From NCBI GenBank assembly GCA_025506515.1, contig CM046452.1:101772559-101836558 (forward strand): a stretch of 64,000 bases of DNA, given 5' to 3'. Under the pieces are notes generated by a model, which worked only from the letters and a program-made list of their open reading frames with translations, was not told where the DNA came from and made no database searches. The stretch is from Flaveria trinervia (taxonomy: Eukaryota > Streptophyta > Magnoliopsida > Asterales > Asteraceae). Numbering within the stretch: position 1 is the first letter of the stretch; each line of letters starts with the position of its first letter. A program made the translations under genes and the position numbers. Positions 1-12,225 of this stretch are shown here, piece by piece.

Positions 1-1092
1 GCAACATCGTCTTCTAACTCAGCCCGGTCTCCTTACGCCAATGGATACAGGGGCCGAAGCTATGATCCAACCAAAGCTGCTAGAGGACGTGGCCCTGCAA
101 CTCAGGGAGGTCGACATCCAAACGTAATCAGGCCTCCAACCCCCACTGGCACCGTGGACTTTGCTCATGGGCTCAAAACCAAACCCAAGTACCCCAACAA
201 AACCCAACCTACCATCCACACTACAACTCATAAGCCCAATCCCAATATTATAACCTACCGGCCCAACATACTTACACCACCTCTTGGACTCCACCACCTA
301 TACCCTATCCATCCCAAATATGCCTATTCATGCATGCGCCACGGATGCACACTTTGACTTTATGAAACGTGACTTGTAGTACATACACGACACCATTGAC
401 CTTGGTCTTCGCCTATCAGTATCACCCAATCTCTCTGTTATGGCTTACTCTGATGTTGATTGGGGGATGCCCTGACACATGGTGATCTACCTCTCGCTAT
501 TGCAACTTCGTTGGAGATAATCTTATCTCCTTGTCCTTGAAAAAACATCCGACCATCTTAAGATCGGGTGCTGAAGCAGAATATCACGTTGTAACGAATG
601 TTGTAGCTGTGGATATGAAACCTTCTTCTCGAACTCTGAAATCCTAACTATAAGGCCACACTTGTTTTTGTGACAATGTCTAAGTTGTTTACTTATTTGG
701 GAACTCGGTTCAATATCAACGCACAAAACAAGTTGAAATGGATAACCACTTTGTCCGTGAAAAAGTTAAGTTGGGTCATATTGGGGTTCTTCATGTTTTA
801 TTGGCCATTGATGCCGATATCTTCACAAATGGTCTATTTGAGTCTTTCACATCCAGCTTGAACGTCTCTGCTTAGCCCCGTTCTAGTTGAGGGGAACTAT
901 TAGAAGACAATATTATTATTATGTTTATTATGTTTGTTATTATATATATTTTAAAAAAAGCTTTGATTTGATTTGGTTTTTATCAGGATCCTCAATTATA
1001 GGAGTGTTCTAAAGATCCTCTTTTACGTATATAGTGTCTTGTAATCTTCATTGACGTTTAAGCAAAATACAAAAAAAATCCATTGTTCAACC
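1..1092 (+). mobile_element. Ty1-copia deletion derivative, 3' part (copy 1)
   Basis: The left window edge cuts the element. Bases 1-350 encode the end of a copia gag (Arg/Gly-rich stretch with YANGYRGRSYDP, then a Pro/Asn-rich tail). From about 360 the sequence jumps directly to the end of a copia polyprotein: degraded RNase H pieces such as MAYSDVDWG, AEAEYHVV and a tail resembling the HFVREKV region, up to about 860. Protease, integrase and most of reverse transcriptase are absent, so this is an internal deletion derivative. Many stops and shifts show it is dead. It matches 11325-12418 nearly base for base, including the deletion join. A GA-rich polypurine tract (TTGAGGGGAAC) precedes the 3' LTR. 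Confidence 0.85.
898..1092 (+). repeat. Copia 3' LTR (copy 1)
   Basis: About 195 bp starting TATTAGAAGACAATATTATT right after the polypurine tract and ending near CCATTGTTCAAC. It matches the LTRs at 4757-4942 and 12226-12418. The expected TG start reads TA in all three, so the ends are decayed or the family has a variant end. The end is set by the point where the copy at 4757-4942 changes into its primer-binding site. Confidence 0.8.
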
Positions 1093-2968
1093 TTTTGGTT
1101 GATCATATCTTAGGCGTGTTCAATGAAACCTTCAACTTTAGCAGCAAAGTATGGCTTATAGTATATTATCTTACTATAGCATACGATTTTTTGATCTTCA
1201 TCTAATTTGGCAACCCTCGGAACAAACTGGTGGTAGGATTCGCGGATCTAAGCACAGTGGCTCCTAGTTCTCTAAGCCCTTTGAGATTACTTTTAACATT
1301 TGTGTTTTTTTAGAGACGTGTCATGTTAGTAAAAAAACATGATTAAGTTATATAAGTAGTATATAAAGGACTAATACAAAGATACGCAAAATGTATATTC
1401 CAGGATAGAGTGGAGTACTCATCACAATATTGATTCGCGTGTTTAGTGTAACATCCTGTAATTTTCCGTCCTTATTTATTTATGTTTGTGCGTGGCCTCG
1501 TTAGTAAAGGTTTAATAATAATAATAATAATAATATAATAATAACTTTAAAAGTAACGGTAACAATTATAATTGTAATAATAACAAATAATAAAAAAATA
1601 TAATGTCTATAATCATAATAATAACAATAATAATAATAATAATAATAACCATAGTAATACTAATAATAATAATAACAATAATAATAGTATTAATAATAAA
1701 AATTCTTAAATCAAAGTTCAGGGGGTGTTCTGCCAAATTCTAAACTTGAAAATCAAAGTTAGATAGTTTTAACCAACAGCCCAAACCTCAGGGGCTGAAG
1801 GTGTAACTTCTGTTTTCTTTTGCCCGTTTTTCCGGTGGCTTCGGCCGGAGCTCCGGCCGAGCTCCGGCGAAGCTACAAACCATTGATTTTTTTTCCGTTT
1901 TCGACCCAATCAAACCGCCCAAAACCCTCGGTCCGAGGTTTCGAACTCGAATCCCTACCCAATTTGAGTTTCCCGCTCATTGCAATCTTTCCAAATCAAA
2001 CCGAGGCTAACTATGTACAAATCCGAATCGAATCTCACCCAATTTCTTAAATTGAACCAAATCAATCACACCTAAAGCTAATACGCGGTCGAATCAATTA
2101 ATCAATCAATTAATTTCGCAAATTAACAGACCTAATCTCGCAAATTTGGTAAACAAGAACGCGGTTTCAAAATCAAACGGGTTATGCCCGAAACCATGAA
2201 TAAGTCTATAAATTAGAGGCCTTTGATTCATTCTGAGGTTCCTAAACCCTCCGTAACCTCAATCTCTCCATAAACCCTCCCGATCAAAAAGCCCCAAATC
2301 AAGAACATCCGAGCCTAAGTCGAGCTCGAAACCTTTCAAAACCTCAGCAACTCGGGTAATTAAAACATGTTTTATACTCGATTCGGTCCAAGGATCAAAA
2401 GCCCCATGATGATTCGAGTGATTAACATCGAATCGAGGGTCGATTTTGGATCAGATGAACCTAGGGTTCATCGGATTTAGGGGAAACGGGGAAGCCTTGT
2501 TTAAAATTAAAAGAAACCAAAGTGAACCACGGCCACGGCCCTGGTTCACTGGTTCCCGCATCCCATTCCCTAGGGGAGACCCGGGTTCGACCCCGGGCAA
2601 ACCCCTGTCCCCTTTTCAAATTTTTCTGTTTTTTTTTCCTTTTCTTTTCTTTTCTGTTTTATTTATTATTAATTACCCCTTTGCTTAGATTTTTAATTCT
2701 GAGAATTATTTTATAAATTCAGAATTTATTTAGTATTTTATATTATTATTTTTAATTAAATCAAAGGTTTATAAATATGTTTGAATTGAAAATACATTGT
2801 GGTATTTTTCCTTATTTTGAATTATTTAAAATAATGTTGTTATGTGAAAAGATAATACATGTGTAGAAATATTTTAAATTATTTAAATATATGTATACAT
2901 ATTGTCAAACAATTTAAACGATTAATTATTTATACATATATACATATAATTATATAAACATATCAAAG

Positions 2969-3007
<39 letters not shown>

Positions 3008-4400
3008 CTTCACTTATTATAATCAATATATGCAACCTTCATAAATCGGTGTAACGTGCGATTAGTTTTCTTTATTATATTAGCCTTTCTCTTTCGCACA
3101 ATAAATCTAATTATCATTTCGTTCCATTAACCCGATTCACATTAATAACATGAAATAAATAGATGTCAACCTCTATTCAATCCATAATTAAGAACCTTAA
3201 AACAAAATAATTAATCATCAAACCGATTATAACGCGTTACCTTATTCTTATTTAGGTGCCTTGTGACGTGTGTTGGGAATCTTATTCGTGGTTATTCTTA
3301 TTTCATCTTCAAGTCTTCTTATTATCATGTGAGTTCTTATGCCCCATTTTACATATATTTTACACCTTTCGGGGTGAAACATGTTGGTTATACAAACATA
3401 CTCATACACGCTTTGATACTTATTATGCACGTGCAATTCTTTACATAGTCGTGGTTATTTGAATATGTTAAGTTGTATATGAGATGTGACATACGTGTGC
3501 AATCATTAACTATAACTAGCCTGGCGAAGTCTTAGATCTTTGGGCCTGACAAGCCTATTTGGTGCTAAAGCCGAGGGATTGCCGGCTCCTAGGAGCCGTA
3601 TGCTTGTGCCCTAGGGAACCAAATACACTTAGCTAATCATGCTTATTCATATTATTCAGTCAAGGTTTGATTGTAACTATGCATGTTCTATATACTTACT
3701 ATCTTGTGACTATTGACTAGAATTGCCACATTTTGTAAACTTATTGTATTTAAAACCATGAGAACTCACCAACTCGTTAGTTGACTCTATTTTCAACATG
3801 TTTCAGGTAATGTGCAAGCTTAGCAATGATTGAAGGAATGCTTAAACCTAGAACATGGACCTAGGCTTAATAAGGACAATTTGGTTTTTCTGTTTTTTTT
3901 TTGTTGTTTGTTTCATTATGAGACTTGATGTATGTAGTGTTTGGAACAATCGATAAATGGTATTTATATTTTAACATAGCGTTATGTGGCTGTGAACAAT
4001 CTTAACCCTCACACTTCGACGTTTCCGCCGTCATGGTTGGGGTGTGACATTTAGTTGTTTTGCTAGTACAAGACTAAATTCGAAATTGTTTCCGTCGACG
4101 ATCAAAATCGTTTTCTTTAACGAATACGGTTTCGTAAACTTTTTCTAGCTTGAACATCATCTTCGATAAATCATAATCTGATCAATTAGGTATCAAGTAC
4201 ACTAATCAATCCTATTAGCATATGAAAAAGACAAAACCATATGTAACTTTTAATCATATTTTTGACAGAAAAGTTACTATGTTATTAGCAATCTTTTGCA
4301 TCCCCATTTGCATGTCCAATATCAAGGTATGAAGCTGTTGCTTGAAGTCTCCTAAGTTTGCCGGTTGGTTACCAAGATGTAGCACCGTGGGATCTACCAT
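1093..4400 (-). pseudogene. DUF2431-like gene fragments, copy 1, split by a solo LTR
   Basis: Minus-strand coding-like tracts lie at 1093-1330, 4055-4200 and about 4260-4400. The middle tract reads KKTILIVDGNNFEFSLVLAK, which resembles the glycine-rich start of the DUF2431 (BMT5-like rRNA methyltransferase) fold, where the usual form is like ILLVGEGDFSFSLxLA. The third tract starts MVDPTVLHLGNQP and stays open for about 47 codons. The tract at 1093-1330 is a decayed version of the one at 12419-12655 (RELGANVLRSANPTTM in the better copy). A 2.6 kb Gypsy solo LTR (1447-4049) separates the first tract from the other two. Family assignment rests on one motif and gene order of tracts, so treat it as tentative; the duplication with 12419-13125 is certain. 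Confidence 0.5.
1447..4049 (+). mobile_element. Gypsy-type solo LTR, 2.6 kb, TSD TTTAG
   Basis: Starts TGTAACATCC and ends GGGGTGTGACA, with the 5-bp direct repeat TTTAG on both sides (1442-1446 and 4050-4054). The undisturbed target is visible in the duplicate at about 12775-12785, where the flanking sequence is continuous. The element holds ATT/AAT microsatellites (1513-1700), a tRNA T-arm-like block at 2578-2606 (GGGTTCGACCCCGGGC) and a (TA)n run at 2969-3005. No primer-binding site or pol sequence is present, so it is a solo LTR left by LTR-LTR recombination. Same family as the reverse LTR at 7677-10149. Confidence 0.88.
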
Positions 4401-4756
4401 GTCATTAGAAACAAAAACTCATGCTAAACAATCAAATCAAACTTCATTTACTCCACAAAGCTTAAGTGGTAAGCTTAAACATTAAAAAGCTTACTAAAAA
4501 CTAGAATCAATCAACCAATCATGTAACTAGCAAACATAAAAACAAGTGTAAGCCAATGAAAACTTACTTAATCTTCTATGCTTCATTAGAACTCAGACGA
4601 CATTAAGAAAGATAAAAATTAGGTTTTAAAGCAAAATATGTCACAGAATCTATAACATCCAAACGGGGGACTGATTTCACATTCGGCTCACAGACATTAA
4701 CGGCGGCATATGAAATTGAGTGTTTACCGATGAGGATTCTAGATAGTGGGAGAGCG

Positions 4757-4942
4757 TATTAGAAAATTATATTATTATTATGTTTGCTATTATCTTTATT
4801 TTAGAAATAGCTTTATTTGATTAGGTTTTTATGGGGACCCTCAAATATACGAGTCTTCTAAGGATCCTCTTTTGCCTATTTAATACCTTGTAATATTCAT
4901 TAATGTTTAAGCAAAAATACAAAGAAATTTCATTATTCAACA
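4757..4942 (+). repeat. Copia 5' LTR with adjacent tRNA-Met primer-binding site
   Basis: 186 bp, TATTAGAAAATTATATT to ATTATTCAACA. The next bases, TGGTAATCAAGTC, correspond to TGGTATCAGAG of copia primer-binding sites with one extra A. The sequence on its left (GATAGTGGGAGAGCG) is the end of the duplicated flank, so the LTR directly abuts it. Confidence 0.8.
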
Positions 4943-5132
4943 TGGTAATCAAGTCACCTTCTAAAAACTCTAATTTTTTTCCTTCTTTACGGTTGTATCG
5001 TCTTCCACCCGTAACCATGTTGGAAACCATTCCTCTCCTCCTCTATCTCAACCTCCACATGCCCTTGACAAACAACCGCTTCACCCGGCCTACACCATCA
5101 CCAACATCAACATTAAAATTCACACCCTAGAT

Positions 5133-5509
5133 TAGAGGTGTACAAAATGGTTTTTTAGCCAAACCGGTTCGGGTTCAAACCGAACCGTATTTTTTGTAGT
5201 GGGGTCAAACCGGTTCGAGTTACAAATCGGTTTGGCATACCGAAAACTCAAACCTATCAAACCGGTTCGGACCGGTTTGAAATCGGTTTTTTACCCAAAC
5301 TAGTTTTTCTTATTGGTTTAACTGATTTTAAAATTTTAACCGGTTTATAAATCGGTTTTGAGTGCGTGGCAAGCAAATCGTATAGAAACCAACGGTTCGG
5401 GTCGGTTTGGGACCGGTTTGGGACCGGTTTGGGCCAAAACCGATTTTCTTTGAAATTCCTTCTAGTTTTTTTATGAAACGGTTCCTGAACCGGTTTTTTT
5501 TCATCCCTA
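5133..5509 (+). mobile_element. hAT-like MITE, 377 bp, 8-bp TSD CCCTAGAT
   Basis: Perfect 8-bp direct repeats CCCTAGAT lie at 5125-5132 and 5510-5517. The element starts TAGAGGTGTACAAAATGG and ends TTTTTTTTCATCCCTA; the short terminal inverted repeat is TAGRGRTG. The interior is built of many AACCGGTTCGG/CCGGTTTGGG motifs. TSD length and TIR form are those of hAT elements. There is no transposase. It sits in the untranslated leader of the copia element. Confidence 0.85.
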
Positions 5510-5524
5510 CCCTAGATGGGAAGA

Positions 5525-6124
5525 AGGTAACCTACTCATCATGGGTTAAACTTTTAAACCTCCATGTCTGAGCCTACAAAGTTCTTCATCACATCGACGA
5601 TACTAAACCACATGCTAAAACCGACCAACCTACTTTGCCTAGTCCAAACTCGATGCCCTCATCCTGCAATGGATCTATAGTACATTATCAGATGAGTTAC
5701 TCGCTCTTGTTCTTGATCACAGATATCACGACCCGAGCTGCATGGTTGAAAATACCGGAAATCTTTGTCAACAAGAAACATGCTCGCATTGTTACCCTTG
5801 AAACCAAATTCACCAACACCACTCTTTCTTCGTGCTCATCTTTCAATGATTATTGTCAAACCTTAAAAGATATAGCCAAACAACTTCGTGATGTCGATCA
5901 ACCGGTAAACGATACGAATACGACTTCTAATTCAAATGGTTCGCGGACTTCTTGTTGAGTACAACACCATCATTGCTATCATCAACCAAAGCAAAAAGAC
6001 TTGGGATACTGCTCGTGGTATGATTGAAGACGAACAATCCAGACTTGTGGCGTGGTCACAACCTACTCGTGAAACTGTTCTCGCCTATACCGGGGCAACA
6101 TCGTCTTTTGACTCAGCCCGGTCT
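5525..6124 (+). pseudogene. Copia gag (UBN2-type) pseudogene
   Basis: Translated in pieces, this gives the copia gag pattern: KVTYSSWVKLLNLHV, then LQWIYSTLSDELLALVLDH, then AWLKIPEIFVNKKHARIV, a FNDYCQTLKDIAKQL piece, and finally RGLLVEYNTI and RGMIEDEQSRL. These match the gag_pre/UBN2 region in order. Several frame changes and stops separate the pieces. The zinc-knuckle region is not reached because the element is cut at 6124. Confidence 0.8.
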
Positions 6125-7069
6125 TTGAGAAGCATTTTGTGTTGTCATCGCGTAATTGCGATTCGGTGTGAACTTGCGCTTCTTGCTTTGAAAATAGGAC
6201 TTGGCCTTCACCTCCCTTGTAGGCTCGGATGTCACCTTTGTAGTAGTTTTGGCAGCTTTCACTGATAAAGTGCCAGCCCTAATATGGTTCTCAGTGAGCT
6301 GGGCGGTGATAGTAATAGCCTCCTCTAAGGTTGTGGGCCTACTACCCACCACAAGATCTGGTATTTAAGGTGGTACCCCCTTAATAAATTTCTCAATGTT
6401 ACGGGGTACGGTATCCACCATGTGTGGTAGGAGCATGCTCAACTCATGATTTCGGGTGGAATAAGCCAAATGATTTCCATCGTCTTGCTTGAGATTCCAA
6501 AATTTTTCCTCGAGGTTCTGCAACTCACTCCTTAGACAAAATTTTTGGATAATTGTATCCTTAAATTCTTCCCAAGGTTCACTGTTCCACCACGTGAGCA
6601 CCCGTTGTTTAAGGACACTTGCAGCATACCGGACCTTGAATTCATCTGGACACTCGCTAACGATGAACTTATTCTCCATACTTTCGAACCACTCGAGAAG
6701 TCCGGTGGCTCCTTCTTTTCCACTAAAGCTAGTGGGTTTACACGAGTTGAAATTCTTAAAGGTGCATGTGCGATTGTTCCCGTTTTGGTTGTTGCTATTC
6801 TCCCCATGGGCATTGTTGTCAGCACCACTATTGTTTCCATTGGTGTTGTTGTTGTTATTGGCCATTAAGGTGTTGCTAAGTTCAACAACAGTTGACGGGA
6901 GCACAGCAGCCATTTGTCGGGCGATCATTGCAGCGAGTTTACGATCGGAACTTCCACGCTTTCCATGGTGACATGACATGCTGGATATACAAAATGAGTT
7001 AAACACAGGAATGAGGATAGCAAAGGATAGTAATTTAAACAAGAATAAGTCAAGAGTTTTAAGGCACAT
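6125..7069 (-). pseudogene. Ty3-Gypsy gag, truncated, minus strand
   Basis: On the minus strand an open stretch from about 6979 (start MSCHHGKRGSS) carries an Asn-rich linker and a retrotransposon gag domain: CTFKNFNSCKPTSFSG, LLEWFESMENKF, RVLTWWNSEPWEEF, then LEEKFWNLKQ and LLPHMVDT. A stop at 6365 interrupts it; the following PTTLEEAITITAQL piece continues in the same gag family. It ends at 6125, where copia gag sequence starts, so the zinc knuckle, protease and pol are missing. The 5' LTR of the same element lies just upstream (7677-10149). Confidence 0.85.
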
Positions 7070-7676
7070 GGAATGGTTCCATTTGGTAACGTATTACCAT
7101 TTGAAAATGTTGACTCGTCAAGGTAAATCGACCCATTTGCCTTAGAACTTGTGTATGTTGACCATAGTTTATCACTCGTCCCAGAAATCTCCAGGTAAGC
7201 ATTACTAGTCCTGTAGGATTTATGTGAAATGCTTACCTTAGCCCGAAGGACTTTTGTCAGGAAATCTAGAATACAGGTGTCTAAGTGTCATATAATATTT
7301 TTTAGGTTCACGGAATCAAAACCTTGATGAGATTTGTATAGATTAGGCATAAAGTCTAGAGATTTGAGCCATAAACATAATGTATACGATTCCACGTGTG
7401 GTCGAGAATAAGATTAAGAAGCTTCATTTGTCAGGGAGAATCAAAGAGTCAATGATAAGTTTAGGGGGGACAAATAACAAAGTTTAAGCATTTACAAGGC
7501 AATCCTATGCTAAGGCATCAAGTTGCACATAAGAAGACATAGCATTATGTAGCATGCAAACAATATATATTTACAAGAATATATTTATTATTCTATAAGG
7601 TTCATTCATAAGCTATAGTCTAGGTCACTATTTCTAATAACCTAAATCCCTATAGTTATGGGTTTCGATACCAATT
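7070..7676 (-). other. Gypsy 5' leader between LTR and gag
   Basis: About 600 bp between the Gypsy LTR and its gag, read on the minus strand. Next to the LTR the minus strand reads TTGGTATCGAAACCC, which fits a primer-binding site starting TGGTATC as for tRNA-Met-primed elements, with mismatches further in. No other feature is visible. Confidence 0.6.
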
Positions 7677-8447
7677 TGTCACATCCCAACCTTGACGGCG
7701 GAACCGTCGAGATGTGAGGGTTAAGATTGTTTACAACCACATAACACTATTACTTATTCCAAATATTGTAATCATAAGTTCCAAATGTAAATTACAACCA
7801 TAAGTCTCAAATAATAAATCAACATAATGTAACATGAAATAACCAAGACAATTCATTTATTTAACTAGGTCAATTCCTAGATGTGAATAAGCTTCAAAGA
7901 TGACAATCAAACTTGCGTATTTATTGAAACATGTTAAAAATAAAATGGGTCAACATAATGTTGGTGAGATTTCTATAGTTTTCATACATACATATATAAA
8001 AGATGGCAATACATGTCATAAGTTAGTAAACAAAGTAACTAGGGATGTATGATAGATGTAACAATCAAACCTTGACAGTTTACAAGATTACACATTTACA
8101 AGATTATACAATTAGCTAAGTGTACTTGGATTAACCAAGCAGGTTTATCAGACCCATAGGTCTATGACGTCGCTAGGCTAGCAATAGTTAATGATTGCAC
8201 ATATAATAGTCAACACATGGTAATTACTAAAGTCCAACTAACCACACAAACGACTGAATTGCCCAAGTGTTTACAAGAATCAAACGAGTTTACAAGTGCA
8301 ATATTTATAAAGTAACTTGTTTCACCCCAAAGTGTAAAAATAAGCGAAAAGAGATATAGAAATACTCACTTGATCAATAAGTATATAATTGATAAATAAT
8401 AAGAATATAATAGTCGTCAATCCAACGTAAACCTTCACAAGGTACCT

Positions 8448-8485
<38 letters not shown>

Positions 8486-10149
8486 TATATATATATAATA
8501 TATATATAAAGATTAAAGTTTAATAATAGACTTAGTGATTTACCGAGAACTAGGGTTTCAAGTCGAGTTTGGGGATTTTGTAGTAGTCTAAATAATGTAA
8601 AATATACCATTTATGTAAATTATTATAAATAAAATAGTATTAAACAATAGCTAGTGAAGTTTAAATATAAACTTGAATAAACATTTGAAATATTCATGAT
8701 TTTAATAATTCAAAGGTAATATTTGAACCAATAAAAATTTATTAATTTATTATTTAAAATCCATTTTGATAGAAATAATACAAGAACAACCTTTGTTAAA
8801 ATGTTTTATTAACTAAATATATTTATTAAAACTTAGAAAAATTACAGAAAATATTTGGCGGCTTTTAGAAATATTTGAAGTTTATAAAAATAATTTCTAT
8901 ATATATTAAAAGTTTTCTATAATTTTATTTAGGCTGAAAGCCTTTAAAAAATATATGAGGGTACCTGGGTTCGAACCCGGGACCTCAAGTTAAGCATGTA
9001 AGTGTGTAACCTAGGCACGCAACCGTGTTATAAGATGGTTTTTAAATTGTAAAAATACTAATCAAATAAACCCCAAAAATCTCAAGAACTCTAGATTCAT
9101 CATCTATCAAATTGATGTATCAATGACTGTTGTTAACAAGAACGATCATGGGGCTTTTGTTCCCCTACTAAAATCGAGTTTATTACAATGTTTAATTACC
9201 TGGATTGAGATGGAATTGATGGCGAAAGAAGAAGGGCAACGTCGCGGCAGAGACAAAGTTGGTTCGAGGTGCAATTGTCGATATTATCCAAACTCGTTGT
9301 ACGGAAAGCTTCTATAGATCCCAATGAACGAAAACCCTCTGTTAATTGAGGGTGAGATTGTAGAAAAAGTTGGGTTCGACTAGCTATGGATCGCGATTTG
9401 TTCGGGGGTTGATCTTTGGTGTTTGTTTGTTTTTCAGGCGAATTGGACGTGTAGATAGTTTAGGGATAGTTGAAAGATTGTTCAGGTTTAATAAATTGGA
9501 TTATTATTAGGGATTAGTGTTCGAACAACTATGGAGTTTAAGTGTTTCGGTTTTGTATTCGATCCGGCTTGTAACCGACGTTTTATCTTGCTTAAATGAT
9601 ATATTCACGTTCGAAACATGTTCTATAATGATTTGCAACAGTTTTGGGTCAATAAACGATCGAGATTTGCCATTTTAAAGAGTGGCCGGAAGGCCGCCGG
9701 AGTTTGGCCGGGCGTTTGGCCAGAAAAACGGGCAGTGGAAGGGGGAAGAAACAAGATTGAATTTTGAAAATTTACACAAATGGCCCTTGTAATTTAGTTT
9801 GTTATTATTTTATGCCCAAACTTTATTATAAAGTTTCTAAATTGACACTAAGGCCCCTTAAACTTAACTAAACGTTATGTTTTACATAATTTAACTTGTT
9901 AACTTTTATAACTTATCATTATCATTATTATTATTGCTATTATTATCATTATTACTATTATTCATCATTATTATTATTGTTAGTAATATTATTATTATTA
10001 TCTATTACTATATTTAGTTAATGAACTATTAACCTTCTAACTAATAAATGAACATAAGCAACCCATAAGTTTCATGAATGCCAACAATAGTTCTTACAAG
10101 AATTAACGACGTTAACTTTTAATTCAGCAAAAAAATACAAGATGTTACA
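7677..10149 (-). repeat. Gypsy 5' LTR, 2.47 kb, minus orientation
   Basis: Read on the minus strand it begins TGTAACATC at 10149 and ends GGGATGTGACA at 7677. It shares ends, an ATT-rich microsatellite block (9900-10020 here) and a T-arm-like block (GGGTTCGAACCCGGGACC at 8968-8985) with the solo LTR at 1447-4049, so both belong to one family. It also contains an AT microsatellite at 8450-8510. On its right it interrupts the 5' LTR of the copia element, and TTAAT there would be one half of its target duplication; the other half is not present because the element's far end is lost at 6125. Confidence 0.83.
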
Positions 10150-10403
10150 TTAATGTCTTGTAATCTTCATTGATGTTTAAGCAAAAGTACAAAGAAATTT
10201 CATTATTCAACATGGTAATCAGAGCCACCTTCTGAAAACTCTAATTTTTTTCCTTCTTTTCGGTTGTATCTTCTTCCACCCGTAACCATGGTGGAAACCA
10301 CTCCTCTCCTCCTCTCTCTCAACCTATATCTGCCCTTGACAAACAACCGCTTCACCTGGCCTACACCGTTACCAACATCAACATTAAAATTCACACCTTG
10401 GAT

Positions 10404-10749
10404 TAAAGGTGTACAAACTGGTTTTTTTAGCCAAACTGGTTCGGGTTCAAACCGAACCGGTTTTTTCGTAGTGGGGTCAAACCGGTTCGGGTTACAAACC
10501 GGTTTGGCACACCGAAAACTCAAACCTATCAAACTAGTTACAAACCGGTTCGGACCGGTTTGAAACCAGTTTTTTTACCCAAACTGGTTTTTTTTACCGG
10601 TTTAACCGATTTTTTAATTTTAAACCGGTTTATAAATCAGTTTTGAGTGTGTGGCTAGCAAACCGTATAGAAACTGACGGTTTGGGCCAAAACTGATTTT
10701 CTTTTAAACCGTTTTGATTTATTATGAACCGGTTTTTTTGTTCATCCTA
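10404..10749 (+). mobile_element. hAT-like MITE in copia leader (copy 2)
   Basis: Homologue of the MITE at 5133-5509: starts TTAAAGGTGTACAAACTGG and ends TTTTTTGTTCATCCTA, flanked by diverged 8-mers CCTTGGAT and CCCTGTAT. It is about 30 bp shorter inside. Occupying the same place in both copia copies shows that the MITE landed before the copies separated. Confidence 0.8.
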
Positions 10750-12225
10750 CCCTGTATGGCAAGAAGGTAACCTACTCATCGTGGGTTAAAATTTTAAACC
10801 TCCATGTCCGAGCCTACAAAGTTCTTCATCACATCGACGATACTAAACACCGACCCAACCTACCCTGCCTAGTCCAAACTCGATGCCCTCATCATGCAAT
10901 GGATCTACAGTACATTATCAGATGAGTTACTCGCTCGTGTTCTTGATCACATATATCAAGGCCCGAGCTGCATGGTTGAAAATACCGAAAATCTTTGTCA
11001 ACAACAAACATGCTCGCATCGTTACCCTTGAAACCAAATTCACCAACACCACTCTCTATTCGTGCTCATCTTTCAATGATTATTGTCAAATCTTAAAAGA
11101 TATAGCCAAACAACTGATGTCGATCAACCGGTAAACGATACGGATACGACTTCTAATTCAAATGGTTCGCGGACTTCCTGTTGAGTATAACACCATTACT
11201 GCCATCATCAACCAAAGCAAAAAGACTTGGGATACCGCTTGCGGTATGATTGAAGACAAACAATCCAGACTTGTGGCGTGGTCATAACCTACTCGTGAAA
11301 CTGTTCTAGCCCATACCAGGGAAACATCGTCTTCTGACTCAGCCCGGTCTCCTTACGCCAATGGATACAGGGGCCGAAGCTATGATCCAACCAAAGCTGC
11401 CAGAGGACGTGGCCCTGCAACTCGGGGAGGTTGACATCCAAACGTAATCAGGCCCCCAACCCCCACTAGCACTGTGGACTTTGCTCATGGGCTCAAAACC
11501 AAACCCAAGTACCCCATCAAAACCCAACCTACCATCCAGAGTACAACTAACAAGCCCAAACCCAATAACGTACCAACCCAACATACTTACACCATGTATT
11601 GGACTCCACCACCTATACCCTATCCATCCCAGATATTCCTATTCATGCATGCGCCATGTGATGCACACTTTGACTTTATGAAACGTGACTTGTAATACAT
11701 ACATGACACCATTGACCATGGTTTTCGCCTATCAGTATCACCCAATCTCTCTCTTGTGGCTTACTCTAACGTTGATTGGGGGGATGCACTGACACATGGT
11801 GATCTACCTCTACCTATTGCAACTTCCTTGTAGATAATCTTATCTTGTAGTCCTTGAAACAACAACCGACCATCTTTAGATCGGGTGCTAAAACAGAATA
11901 TCATGTTGTAACGAATGTTGTAGCTGAAGCTACATGGATATGAAACCTTCTTCTCAAACTCTAAAATCCTACACATAAAGCCACGCTTGTTTTCATGACA
12001 ATGTTTAAGTTGTTTACCTATCTGGGAACCCGGTTCAATATTAGCGCACAAAACAAGTCGAAATGGATATCCACTTTGTCCGTGAAAAAGTTAAGTTTGG
12101 TCATATTGGGGTTCTTCATGTTTTATTGGCCCATCAATATGCCTACATCTTCACAAATGGTCTATTTGAGTCTTTCACATCCATCTTGAACGTCTCTGCT
12201 TATCCCCATTCTAGCTGAGGGGAAC

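Larger units (their letters stand above)
4757..6124 (+). mobile_element. Ty1-copia element, 5' part (LTR, leader, gag)
   Basis: A complete 5' LTR (4757-4942), a primer-binding site beginning TGGTAATCAAG at 4943 (a corrupted TGGTATCAGAG matching initiator tRNA-Met), a leader with a hAT-like MITE, and a frameshifted gag. The element stops abruptly at 6124, after AGCCCGGTCT, where minus-strand Gypsy sequence begins. The related copy at 10155-12418 continues through this point, so this end is a breakpoint and not the natural end. Confidence 0.82.

Noticed and set aside
2570..2610. Possible tRNA gene in the Gypsy LTR
   Set aside because: Only the T-arm is convincing; acceptor stem and anticodon arm do not pair, so it is reported as a T-arm-like block.
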